In this document: positions 1 to 7,870 of the stretch, piece by piece
Layout: every line of letters begins with the position of its first letter
Position numbering within the stretch: the first letter of the stretch is position 1
Assembly (NCBI GenBank): GCA_964614695.1
Contig: CAZTMB010000076.1
Coordinates: forward strand, 1-14,039
Source: VGXO01 sp964614695
GTDB lineage: Bacteria > Planctomycetota > Phycisphaerae > Phycisphaerales > SM1A02
Direction: 5' to 3'
DNA: 14,039 bases
Notes under the pieces: model-generated
Databases searched by the model: none
The model's input: only the letters and a program-made list of their open reading frames with translations
Told to the model about the DNA's origin: nothing
Position numbers and translations under genes: made by a program

Positions 1-43
1 ACTCTTTCCCCGCCCATTTCTGGAACTCGGCAGAACCGGAGGT

Positions 44-115
44 ATGTTCGGTCCGTTGGTGGTTGGCGCCGCCAAGTCCCGGTTTGACCAACACCTGCGA
101 GCCGTCGATCCATGA
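44..115 (+). CDS. Possible 23-aa leader ORF overlapping the next start (ATGA)
   Basis: A 23-codon open frame starts at ATG 44 and stops at TGA 113-115, so its stop overlaps the start of the giant surface gene (ATG 112) in the four-base ATGA arrangement typical of translational coupling. A GGAGG sequence (38-42) precedes it, but only one base separates it from the ATG, which is closer than usual for a ribosome binding site. The peptide (MFGPLVVGAAKSRFDQHLRA...) has no recognisable domain. The larger gene has no Shine-Dalgarno sequence of its own, so a coupling role is conceivable. It may equally be a chance frame or the tail of sequence truncated by the window edge. Confidence 0.2.
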   Translation: MFGPLVVGAAKSRFDQHLRAVDP

Positions 116-3100
116 CCGAGACCGCTTCGGCCTTCCATCACGCCCTCGGGTCCATCCTTCTATACGGTCTGTTCGCCGGTGGGGCGGTGGCTGCAAACGG
201 ACTTGGCGGGCCTGGCGGCCCCGATGATTGCAACGGAAACGGCATCGAGGACGCGGAGGACATCGCCAGCGGCACCAGCCTCGACTGCAACGGCGACGGA
301 CTGCCCGACGAGTGCCAGACCTGCCTCGACCCCGATGGCAACGGGCTGCTCGATCCCTGCGAGGCGGCGGTCGCGAACGGACTGGTCGGCCAGTACTGGA
401 CCTCGCTCGACGGGTCCGGGAACTTCTCCGAGCGGTTCCTGTCCCGAGTCGACGCCGAGATCGACTTCGACTTCGACGGCGCCCCCGAACTGCCCGACAG
501 CAACTTCTCGGTGCGCTGGACCGGCCTGATCGAACCACCGGTCTCGGGCACCTACACCTTCTGGACGACCACCGACGACGGCGTGCGTCTCTGGATCGAC
601 GGCGTCCTCCTCATCGATCGCTGGCAGCCGCAGAGCCCGACCACCTGGTCGGGCTCGATCGCGCTCGAAGCGAACGTGCCAGTCACGATCGTGATGGAAT
701 ACTTCGAGGCGGGCGGCGGCGCAATCGCGCGACTCGAGTGGCGACCGCCCGGCGGCGAGCGCATCGTGATGCCGACCGAGGCGCTGCGTCCGTTGGTCGA
801 TCTCGACGGAGACGGCTGGTCGGACGCCGCGCGCGACTGCGATCAGGACGGCATCGTCGATCCGCAACGCATCATTGACGGCGGTTCCGACTGCGACGGC
901 AACTGCATTCCCGACGAGTGCGACGTCGCGCCGGCGAGCCCGCAGGCGTACTGGCGCTTCGAGAAGGCCGCCGGCGCCTTCGACAGCGGTCCTTACGCCC
1001 TCGCTGCGAGCGCGGTCGGCACGACCTCGCAGCTCGAGGTCGCGGTGCCGATCATCCCGCAGACCGAGGCGATCAACGGACTCGCCCGAAGCTTCGGCGG
1101 CACGTCGCGCATCCTCGTCGAGGATCCCGACGGCCGGCTCTCCTTCGGCCACGAGGGCTTCACCATCGAGGCATGGATTCGCCTCGATCCACCGTTTGGT
1201 CCCGCGCCGCCGGTGCCCCCGCGGCAGATGCTCCTGCAACGCAAGCCTCTCGACGCGGGCGATGCGCAGCTCGAGTACGCGATCTACGCGCGCGGAGGCG
1301 ACGTCGCGAACTCGACCGACTGGACCTACGGCCGCACCGAGAACCTCTCCGGCCGCGAAGTCGTCCTCCGCTTCGGCAACGGCAACGGCTCGACCTGGGC
1401 GGCGATCTCGAACTTCACGCTCGTCGACGGCACCTGGCACTTCCTGTCGGTCGCCTTCGATCCGGCGAGTTCGATCGTGCGTTTCGGTCTCGACGGCTTC
1501 TTCGAAGACATCGAGGTCGAGCCGCGAAACCGCGCGAGTTCGGGCGGTCCGATCGTGATCGGCGCCCACACCAACGCGAGCGGTGCGTTCAACCAGCACC
1601 TCGACGGCGATCTCGACGAGCTGCGCTTCGTGCGCGGCGTGCTGCCTCCCCAGCGTCTGCTCGACGACCCGCGCGGCCTCGACTGCAACGACAACGGCGT
1701 GCCGGACGCCTGCGACATCGCCGACGGGCTCTCCTCCGACTGCAACTTCGACGGCTCGCCCGACGCGTGCGACCCCGACTGCGACGGCGACGGCCTCAGC
1801 GACGTGTGCGAGGTGCTCTCGGGAAGCGAGACCGATTGCAACGGCAACGGCGTGATCGACTCCTGCGAGATCGCCGCGAATCCCTCGATCGACTGCGACG
1901 GCAACGGACTCCCCGACGAGTGCCAGCTCGCGGGCGAGGACTGCAACGGCAACGGCGTGGTCGACGCGTGCGACCTCGCCGCCGGTCTCGGCACCGACTG
2001 CAACGGCGACCTCGTCCTCGACGAGTGCCAGCTCGGCGAGCCGTTCGAGTACCGCCTCGACGACGGCGGCGCGGAGTTCGGCATCCGCTCGGTCGGGACG
2101 CACATGGCCTGGCTCAGCCAGTACCGCGTCGAGGACGGCGCGAGCGTCATCGAGGCGATCGAGATGGTGTTCGTCTTCCTGCCCGAGAACAAGCCCGCGA
2201 ACATCGGCGTCTGGAGCGATCCCAACGGCGACGGCGTGCCCGACGACGCGCAGCTCCTCGTCTCGCGCAGCGTGAACACCACGCCCCGCGGCGTGCTGCG
2301 GACCTTCGACATCGAGGACGTCGACGTCGGCCCCGACGGCACGTCGTTCTTCGTCGGCGCGTGGTGCTCGGTGACGAGCGACGACTTCCCGGGCGCCCTC
2401 GACACGAGCGGCAACACCGTGATCGGGCGCTGCTGGCTTGTCGGCAGCGAGGCGCCGATCGATCCCAACGACCTCGCCGGCGGCGCGGCCGCCTTCGAGA
2501 CGATCGAAGAGGCGCTCTTCCCGGGCAAGTGGCAGATCCGCGCCCGATCGACCTCGACCTCCGGCGACTGCAACGGCAACCTGCGACCGGACTCCTGCGA
2601 CCTCGCCGACGGCACCAGCCTCGACCTCGACGGCTCGGGCCGCCCCGACGAGTGCGAGGACTGCAACATGAACGGCGTGCTCGACTCCGCGGACATCGCC
2701 TCGGGCGCAAGCGGCGACTGCGACGGCGACGGCGTGCCCGACGAGTGCCAGGCCCTCTACGAGGACTGCGACGGCAACGGGATCCCCGACGTCTGCGACC
2801 TCGTCGACAGCGACTGCAACGGAAACGGAGTGCCCGACGCGTGCGATCTCGCCGCGGGCCTGAGCGAGGACCTCGACGGCAGCGGCGTCCCCGACGAGTG
2901 CGAGGACTGCAACGGCAACGGCGAACTCGACTCCTACGACATCTCGATCGGCAACAGCCTCGACTGCAACGACGACCTCGTGCCGGACGAGTGCCAGTTC
3001 GGCACGCCGCCGCTCGACGTGGAGTATCTCGTCGACGACGGCACGCGCGAGGGCAACTACGGCGCCACCGGCATCGTCGACTACATCTGGCTCAACCACT

Positions 3101-3813
3101 TCGTCGTCGAGCCCGGCGGCGAGTGGATCGCGGAGATCCGCGTGGTGCTCGGCAACGCCTTCTCGGGCACGCCGTACCAGGTCGCGCTGTGGGACGATCC
3201 CAACGGCGACGGAGCGCCCGACGACGCCTCGGTGATCGCGACCGCGCCGGCGATCGCCGCCAACGGCAACTCGAACGTGTTCAACGCGACCTCGCTCGTG
3301 CCGACCTTCGTGGGTCCTGCGGGCACCTCGTTCTTCGCGGGCGTCATCTATCGCGACGAGTTCGGCAACCAGTTCCCCGTCGGCGTCGACACCGATCTCC
3401 CCATCGCCGAGCAGTCCTGGGTCGCGATCTCGCCCACGGTGGATCCCAACAACCTCTCCGATGCGGCAATCTATGGATACCTCTTCGTCGCCAACGCGCT
3501 GATCCGCGCCTACGGCAGCGACGGTGTGCTGCCGTTGGACTGCAACGGCAACGGCGTGCCGGACGACTGCGACATCGCCGACGGCCTCGAGGGCGACGCC
3601 AACGGCAACGGCATCCCCGACTCCTGCGAAGGCTGCGTGGCGGATCTCGACGGAGACGGCCTCGTCGGAGCCGGCGATCTTGCGATCGTCCTCGCGTCGT
3701 GGTCGATCGACGGAACCTGCGGGGGCTGCGAGGGCGACCTCGACGGCGACGGCGTGGTGGACGCGGGCGACCTCGCGTCCGTGCTTGCGGCGTGGGGAGC
3801 GTGCGGACCCTGA
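112..3813 (+). CDS. Giant secreted protein: TSP3-like repeats, PA14, LamG, two unnamed domains, dockerin-like tail
   Basis: This 1233-aa protein begins with a hydrophobic signal segment (about residues 8-28, cleavage near AVA-A). Order of parts: three Cys/Asp-rich repeats (39-85); a PA14 domain (about 90-229, with TTTDDGVRLWIDG and a conserved RLEW strand); three repeats; a LamG/concanavalin-like domain (about 279-523, opening AYWRFE and containing FTIEAWIR); seven repeats; unnamed domain copy 1 (about 645-818); nine repeats; copy 2 (about 968-1142); two repeats; and a dockerin-like tail (1175-1233) with two DLDGDG.V.AGDLA loops. The repeats follow DCNGNG.PD.CD.A.G and resemble thrombospondin type 3 calcium loops. 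PA14 and LamG domains usually bind glycans, so an extracellular adhesin or polysaccharide-binding role is inferred; no catalytic domain is seen. It is the upstream member of a tandem pair. The start is the first ATG before the signal peptide, without a clear ribosome binding site. Confidence 0.9.
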   Translation: MTETASAFHHALGSILLYGLFAGGAVAANGLGGPGGPDDCNGNGIEDAEDIASGTSLDCNGDGLPDECQTCLDPDGNGLLDPCEAAVANGLVGQYWTSLDGSGNFSERFLSRVDAEIDFDFDGAPELPDSNFSVRWTGLIEPPVSGTYTFWTTTDDGVRLWIDGVLLIDRWQPQSPTTWSGSIALEANVPVTIVMEYFEAGGGAIARLEWRPPGGERIVMPTEALRPLVDLDGDGWSDAARDCDQDGIVDPQRIIDGGSDCDGNCIPDECDVAPASPQAYWRFEKAAGAFDSGPYALAASAVGTTSQLEVAVPIIPQTEAINGLARSFGGTSRILVEDPDGRLSFGHEGFTIEAWIRLDPPFGPAPPVPPRQMLLQRKPLDAGDAQLEYAIYARGGDVANSTDWTYGRTENLSGREVVLRFGNGNGSTWAAISNFTLVDGTWHFLSVAFDPASSIVRFGLDGFFEDIEVEPRNRASSGGPIVIGAHTNASGAFNQHLDGDLDELRFVRGVLPPQRLLDDPRGLDCNDNGVPDACDIADGLSSDCNFDGSPDACDPDCDGDGLSDVCEVLSGSETDCNGNGVIDSCEIAANPSIDCDGNGLPDECQLAGEDCNGNGVVDACDLAAGLGTDCNGDLVLDECQLGEPFEYRLDDGGAEFGIRSVGTHMAWLSQYRVEDGASVIEAIEMVFVFLPENKPANIGVWSDPNGDGVPDDAQLLVSRSVNTTPRGVLRTFDIEDVDVGPDGTSFFVGAWCSVTSDDFPGALDTSGNTVIGRCWLVGSEAPIDPNDLAGGAAAFETIEEALFPGKWQIRARSTSTSGDCNGNLRPDSCDLADGTSLDLDGSGRPDECEDCNMNGVLDSADIASGASGDCDGDGVPDECQALYEDCDGNGIPDVCDLVDSDCNGNGVPDACDLAAGLSEDLDGSGVPDECEDCNGNGELDSYDISIGNSLDCNDDLVPDECQFGTPPLDVEYLVDDGTREGNYGATGIVDYIWLNHFVVEPGGEWIAEIRVVLGNAFSGTPYQVALWDDPNGDGAPDDASVIATAPAIAANGNSNVFNATSLVPTFVGPAGTSFFAGVIYRDEFGNQFPVGVDTDLPIAEQSWVAISPTVDPNNLSDAAIYGYLFVANALIRAYGSDGVLPLDCNGNGVPDDCDIADGLEGDANGNGIPDSCEGCVADLDGDGLVGAGDLAIVLASWSIDGTCGGCEGDLDGDGVVDAGDLASVLAAWGACGP

Positions 3814-3823
3814 TGAAGACCAA

Positions 3824-3840
3824 GAGGCCGCCTCGGCCTC
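3824..3840 (+). terminator. Perfect stem-loop between the two giant paralogues
   Basis: GAGGCCG and CGGCCTC form a perfect 7-bp stem with a 3-base loop (CCT), starting 10 bases after the stop of the upstream giant gene and ending 14 bases before the preferred start of the downstream one. No T-run follows, so it is not a classical intrinsic terminator. It could attenuate transcription or stabilise the upstream message. In DNA this GC-rich, short chance stems are common, so the functional call is weak. Confidence 0.35.
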
Positions 3841-3854
3841 GCTGCGGAAGACCG

Positions 3855-6800
3855 ATGAAGACGACCAACCTGCGAACGAACGCCATCCACGCACCACTCG
3901 CGGCCGCGGCCATCGCCCTCGCGACGGCCTCGTCGCTTGGCGCGGCCGGGCCCGGCGACTGCAACGGCAACGGCGTGCCCGACAAGCAGGACATCGCGAG
4001 CGGCGCAAGCCGCGACTGCGACGGCGACGGCGTGCCCGACGAGTGCATGCCCTGCCTCGACACCGACGGCAACGGCCTGCTCGATCCGTGCGAGCGATCG
4101 CTCGGCTCAGGCGTCGTCGTCCAGTACTTCCGCTCCGACGGCGGCTACGGCAACTTCTCGCAACGCGTCGCGGTCAGGGTCGAGCCGCGGATCGACACGA
4201 ACTTCACGAATCTGCCGGAGGGCGTGCCGCAGGACGACTTCTGCGCTCGCTTCACCGGCCTGATCGTGCCGCCAGTGACCGGTCGGTACGCGATCCGCAC
4301 CACCACCGACGACGGCTCGCGGCTCTGGATCGACGGCGTGCTCGTGATCGACGAGTGGCGGCTCGGCGGCTTCGGCGGCGGCAACGTCGAGGTCGATCTC
4401 GTCGCGGGCGTGCCGATCCGCATCCGCATGGACTACTTCGACCACGACGGCGGACAGAACGCGGAGCTCCTGTGGTCGCCGCCGAATCTCCCGTATCAGA
4501 ACATTCCCGACTCGGCGTACCTCGCGTTCGCCGACGCCGATGGCGACGGCTGGAGCGATCTCGCCGGTGATTGCGACGGCGACGGCGTCGTCGACGCGCA
4601 GGCGATCCTCGACGGTGAGAGCGACTGCGACGGCAACTGCGTGCCCGACGACTGCGATCTCGCGGGCTCGGCGGCCGCGGCGTACTGGCGCTTCGAGCAG
4701 GGCGGCGCGATCGTCGTCGACTCGAGCCCCTCGGGCCTCGACGGCACCGCGACGGGCTCTTCGAACTTCGCGAACGTACCCGTCGCGACGGTGCCGCGCA
4801 CCGGTGAGACGAACGCGCTCGCGCGGAGCTTCGCGAGCGGACGGATCGTGATCGAGGATCCCGCGAACCTGCTCTCCTTCGGCGACTCGGGCTTCACCAT
4901 CGAGGCGTGGGTGCGCCCGGCGAACGCCGGCGGCAGCGCTCGCGAGATGCTCCTGCAACGCAAGCGCCTCGACGATCCGGACACGAGCCTCGAGTACGCG
5001 GTCTACCTGCGCGGCGGCAACCTGCCGACGAGCGTCAGCGAGAACTACGGCAAGACCGAGGGCTTCACCGGCCGCGAGATCGTGCTGCGCTTCGGCGACG
5101 GACGCGGCTACGACTGGGCGGTCACCTCGAACCTCGAGGCGCCCGGCGGCGCGTGGAGCCACGTCTCGGTCGCGTTCGGCCCCGGCGCCGCCGGCGGCAA
5201 CCTCGTCCGCTTCGGGGTCGAAGGCGAGTTCGAGACCTTCGAGATCCCGCTTCGCGAGCGCATCGTGCGCAACGCGCCGGTCGTCGTCGCGGCGCACACC
5301 AACGCCAATGGCGCGTTCAACCAGTTCTTCAACGGCGCCATCGACGAGCTGCGCCTGAGTCGCGGCGTCCTGCCCATGAGCCAACTCCTCGACGATGCCC
5401 GCGGTGTCGACTGCGACGGCAGCGGCGCGATCGACGCCTGCGAGATCGCCGCGGGACTGCTCGCCGACTGCAACGGCGACGGGCTCGCGGACCTCTGCGA
5501 CGAGGACTGCGACGGCAACGGCCAGAGCGACCTCTGCCAGATCGCCGCGGGTCTCGGCACCGACTGCGACGGCAACGGGGTGCTCGACGCGTGCGACATC
5601 GCGGCGGATCCCTCGCTCGACTGCGACGGCAACGGCCTTCCCGATGCGTGCGAGCTCGCGATGCGCGACTGCAACGGCAACGGCGTGATCGACGCGTGCG
5701 ACCTCGCCGCCGGCAAGGACGATGACTGCAACGGCGACGGCGTGCCCGATGCCTGCCAGATCGGCGGCGAGTTCGAGCTCTCCTACGACGACGGCGGTCC
5801 CGAGCAGGCGATCCGGTCGAACGGCTCCTACATGGCGTGGCTCAACGCCTTCGAGATCAAGCCCGGCGCCGACACGCTGCTCGCGGTCGAGCTGATGACG
5901 CAGTTCATTCCGGACTTCCAGCCGATGGAGCTCCACGTCTGGAACGACCCCGACGGCGACGGCAGCCCCGCCGATGCGCAGAGCCTGTGGTCGACGACGA
6001 TCTTCGGCGGACCCGTCGCGGTGCTGCGCCGCATCGAGGTGCCCGCGGTCGAGGTCGGCTCCGCAGGCGGTCGCTTCTTCGTCGGCTGCGTGGTGCCGGT
6101 GACCGACCAGGACTTCCCCGCGGCGCTCGACGTCTCGGGCGATCCCGTCGCCAACCGCAGCTGGATCGTGGGCTCGGACTTCCCGATCGACGCGAACGAC
6201 CTCTCCGCGACGGCGAGCGAGTTCCAGACGATCGAGGAGGCGCTCTTCGCCGGCAACTGGATCCTGCGGGCGATCGTTCGCGACCGCGTCGGCGACTGCG
6301 ACGGCAACGGCGTGCCGGACGAGTGCGACATCGCGGCGGGGCTCTACGTCGACGTCGACGGCAACGGCGTGCCCGACCAGTGCGAGGACTGCAATCAGAA
6401 CGGCGTCCCTGACGGCCTCGACATCGCCGCGGGCACGAGCGAGGACTGCCAGCAGGACGGCGTGCCCGACGAGTGCCAGGGTCCCTTCGGCGACTGCGAC
6501 TTCGACGGCGTGCCCGACCTCTGCGAACTCGCCGGCAACGACTGCAACGGCAACGAGATCCCCGACGACTGCGAGATCGCCGCGGGCGATGCCCTCGACC
6601 TCGATGGCAACGGCGTGCCGGACGAATGCGAGGACTGCAACGGCAACGGCGAGATCGATTCGCTCGACATCCTCTTCGGCGACAGCGCCGACTGCGACGG
6701 CGACGGGGTTCCCGACGAGTGCCAGCTCGGGACGCCCGAGACGCCCTACTCCTACGTCGTCGACGACGGCACCCGGGAGTCGAACCTGTCGATCATCGGC

Positions 6801-7538
6801 GCCACCTCCGCGGCGTGGCTGCACTCCTACGAGGTCGTCGAAGGCCAGGAATGGATCGGCGGCATCGAGGTGATGTGGGGCAACACCTATGCGGGCATTC
6901 CCGCGAAGCTCGTGGTGTGGAGCGATCCGAATCAGGATGGCGTGCCCGACGACGCGCAGGCGATCTCGATCGGAGAGACCGCGACCCGCAGCGTGAACAG
7001 CAACACCTTTGTGCGGGAGACGATCCCGCCGGTCCGCATCGGACCTCCCGGCACGCGCTTCTTCGTGGGCGCGCTCGTTCAGGATCTGCAGGGCACCGCG
7101 CCGACGGCGCTCGACATCGACACCAACAGCGATCGCTTCTGGGTGGCGGCCGGCCTCTTCGAACTCGATCCCAACGACCTCGACGCGCAGGGCTTCCTGG
7201 CGCGGTTCTCGAACTTCGACGGCATGGTCCGGGGACTCGCCTTCGACGGCGTCTTCCCCGGCGACTGCAACCAGAACGGGATCATCGACGCGTGCGACAT
7301 CCTCGAGGGCGCCGAGAACGACGCCAACGGCAACGGCATCCCCGACTCCTGCGAGCCGTGCCCGGCGGACCTCGACGGCAACGGCTCGGTCGGCGCGGGC
7401 GATCTCGCGATCGTGCTCGCCTCGTGGTCGATCGGCGGTTCGTGCGGCAGCTGCCTCGGCGATCTCGATGGAGACGGCGTGGTCAACGCGGGCGACCTGG
7501 CGGCGGTGCTGGCCGCGTGGGGTCCGTGCGGCCCGTGA
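3855..7538 (+). CDS. Second giant secreted paralogue: TSP3-like repeats, PA14, LamG, two unnamed domains, dockerin-like tail
   Basis: This 1227-aa protein repeats the architecture of its upstream neighbour: signal peptide (about 1-30, with a run of Ala/Leu); three DCNGNG-type repeats; PA14 (about 83-222, TTTDDGSRLWIDG); three repeats; LamG-like (about 275-515, AYWRFE and FTIEAWVR); seven repeats; unnamed domain copy 1 (about 639-810); nine repeats; copy 2 (about 965-1134); two repeats; and a dockerin-like tail (1169-1227). The chosen ATG (3855) has GGAAG four bases upstream and gives an ordinary signal peptide. An in-frame ATG at 3813 overlaps the previous stop (TGATG) and would add 14 residues (MKTKRPPRPRCGRP), but it would place the stem-loop at 3824-3840 inside the gene. 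Likely co-transcribed with its paralogue. An extracellular calcium-dependent binding role is inferred; no enzyme motif is visible. Confidence 0.9.
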   Translation: MKTTNLRTNAIHAPLAAAAIALATASSLGAAGPGDCNGNGVPDKQDIASGASRDCDGDGVPDECMPCLDTDGNGLLDPCERSLGSGVVVQYFRSDGGYGNFSQRVAVRVEPRIDTNFTNLPEGVPQDDFCARFTGLIVPPVTGRYAIRTTTDDGSRLWIDGVLVIDEWRLGGFGGGNVEVDLVAGVPIRIRMDYFDHDGGQNAELLWSPPNLPYQNIPDSAYLAFADADGDGWSDLAGDCDGDGVVDAQAILDGESDCDGNCVPDDCDLAGSAAAAYWRFEQGGAIVVDSSPSGLDGTATGSSNFANVPVATVPRTGETNALARSFASGRIVIEDPANLLSFGDSGFTIEAWVRPANAGGSAREMLLQRKRLDDPDTSLEYAVYLRGGNLPTSVSENYGKTEGFTGREIVLRFGDGRGYDWAVTSNLEAPGGAWSHVSVAFGPGAAGGNLVRFGVEGEFETFEIPLRERIVRNAPVVVAAHTNANGAFNQFFNGAIDELRLSRGVLPMSQLLDDARGVDCDGSGAIDACEIAAGLLADCNGDGLADLCDEDCDGNGQSDLCQIAAGLGTDCDGNGVLDACDIAADPSLDCDGNGLPDACELAMRDCNGNGVIDACDLAAGKDDDCNGDGVPDACQIGGEFELSYDDGGPEQAIRSNGSYMAWLNAFEIKPGADTLLAVELMTQFIPDFQPMELHVWNDPDGDGSPADAQSLWSTTIFGGPVAVLRRIEVPAVEVGSAGGRFFVGCVVPVTDQDFPAALDVSGDPVANRSWIVGSDFPIDANDLSATASEFQTIEEALFAGNWILRAIVRDRVGDCDGNGVPDECDIAAGLYVDVDGNGVPDQCEDCNQNGVPDGLDIAAGTSEDCQQDGVPDECQGPFGDCDFDGVPDLCELAGNDCNGNEIPDDCEIAAGDALDLDGNGVPDECEDCNGNGEIDSLDILFGDSADCDGDGVPDECQLGTPETPYSYVVDDGTRESNLSIIGATSAAWLHSYEVVEGQEWIGGIEVMWGNTYAGIPAKLVVWSDPNQDGVPDDAQAISIGETATRSVNSNTFVRETIPPVRIGPPGTRFFVGALVQDLQGTAPTALDIDTNSDRFWVAAGLFELDPNDLDAQGFLARFSNFDGMVRGLAFDGVFPGDCNQNGIIDACDILEGAENDANGNGIPDSCEPCPADLDGNGSVGAGDLAIVLASWSIGGSCGSCLGDLDGDGVVNAGDLAAVLAAWGPCGP

Positions 7539-7560
7539 GGCCGGGCGGGAACGGGTGATG

Positions 7561-7632
7561 GGCCGATGCGCCATGACCCTCATGGGCCGACCCGGGCCCG
7601 ATGAGCCCCATGGGGTTCCGCGGCCATCGGCC
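7561..7632 (+). terminator. Palindrome-rich structured region downstream of the giant gene pair
   Basis: Beginning 22 bases after the stop of the second giant gene, GGCCGATG (7561-7568) and CATCGGCC (7625-7632) form an outer 8-bp arm. Inside it lie an imperfect hairpin (7580-7604, TCAT-GGGCC pairing with GGCCC-G-ATGA with one bulged base) and the 10-base palindrome CCCCATGGGG (7606-7615). 'ATGGGCC' also recurs directly (7558-7564 and 7582-7588). There is no T-run. It could end the operon transcript, protect its 3' end, or be a degenerate intergenic repeat element; the sequence alone does not decide. Confidence 0.45.
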
Positions 7633-7649
7633 GAACCTATGCACCGCCG

Positions 7650-7725
7650 GTGAATGACGCACTCGGCGCCGAGGACGCGCTGAGGCACAACCGAATGCTG
7701 CTCATCCGGCTCGCCGGCCCCCGGA
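7650..7725 (+). CDS. Possible 5' end of a gene cut off by the assembly gap
   Basis: A GTG at 7650 opens a frame of 25 codons (reading MNDALGAEDALRHNRMLLIRL...) that runs without a stop into the N gap. A TATGCA hexamer (7638-7643) lies six bases before the GTG, at the same distance as the TAGCAT hexamer before the lipoprotein gene. The peptide looks like an amphipathic N-terminus, but no family is recognisable. Any continuation across the gap is meaningless because the true gap size is unknown. The rest of the stretch 7539-7866 (328 bases) holds the palindromic region, the gap and an 8-base tandem repeat, and no complete gene. Confidence 0.25.
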
Positions 7726-7825
7726 NNNNNNNNNNNNNNNNNNNNNNNNNNNNNNNNNNNNNNNNNNNNNNNNNNNNNNNNNNNNNNNNNNNNNNNNNNN
7801 NNNNNNNNNNNNNNNNNNNNNNNNN
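7726..7825. other. Assembly gap of 100 N
   Basis: Exactly 100 undetermined bases, the usual placeholder for a scaffold gap of unknown size. Genes on either side are linked only by scaffolding, so operon or neighbour arguments should not be drawn across it. Confidence 0.98.
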
Positions 7826-7849
7826 CTCTCCTCCTCTCCTCCTCTCCCC
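7826..7849 (+). repeat. Tandem 8-base repeat (CTCTCCTC) at the gap edge
   Basis: Two exact copies of CTCTCCTC and a third with one change (CTCTCCCC) sit directly against the N run. The tract may continue into the gap, and a longer tract of this kind would explain why assembly stopped here. On the minus strand it reads as repeated GGAG-rich sequence. It lies 17 bases before the lipoprotein start codon. Confidence 0.7.
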
Positions 7850-7854
7850 ATCGA

Positions 7855-7860
7855 TAGCAT
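7855..7860 (+). promoter_or_regulatory. Candidate -10 element (TAGCAT) of the lipoprotein gene
   Basis: TAGCAT lies six bases before ATG 7867, the distance at which transcription would begin on or next to the start codon, giving a leaderless message. There is no Shine-Dalgarno sequence in front of this ATG. The same hexamer precedes the amidase gene and TACGAT precedes the 67-aa gene. No good -35 is seen; the expected place is pyrimidine repeat. Confidence 0.4.
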
Positions 7861-7870
7861 GGTTCCATGC
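7857..7870 (+). repeat. Inverted repeat GCATGG-TT-CCATGC across the lipoprotein start codon
   Basis: Perfect 6-bp inverted repeat with a two-base centre. Its right arm contains the start ATG (7867-7869), and its left arm overlaps the candidate -10 hexamer and contains an out-of-frame ATG (7859). It could be an operator-like site at the transcription start. Chance is also quite possible for a palindrome this short. Confidence 0.3.

Larger units (their letters stand above)
112..7538 (+). repeat. Tandem gene duplication with matched repeat register
   Basis: The two giant genes form a head-to-tail duplication. In both proteins the short Cys/Asp repeats fall in blocks of 3, 3, 7, 9 and 2 between the same domains, 24 per protein by my count. 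Irregular units are kept at the same places; for example the cysteine-poor D.DG.G.PDECE unit occurs second and seventh in the nine-repeat block of each. Sequence identity is moderate, so the duplication is not recent, and the linker lengths appear to have been kept by selection. Confidence 0.8.

Noticed and set aside
918..3812. Plus-strand frame running from 918 into the second giant gene, as if one 2206-aa protein
   Set aside because: The part before 3813 is an Arg-rich out-of-frame reading of the first giant gene; real protein-like sequence starts only at the signal peptide near 3855.
112..7538. DNA-level tandem repeats that could be a CRISPR-like or minisatellite array
   Set aside because: The periodic GACTGCAACGGCAACGGC-type sequence is in frame and explained by the calcium-binding protein repeats; spacing is irregular at the DNA level and there are no unique spacers.
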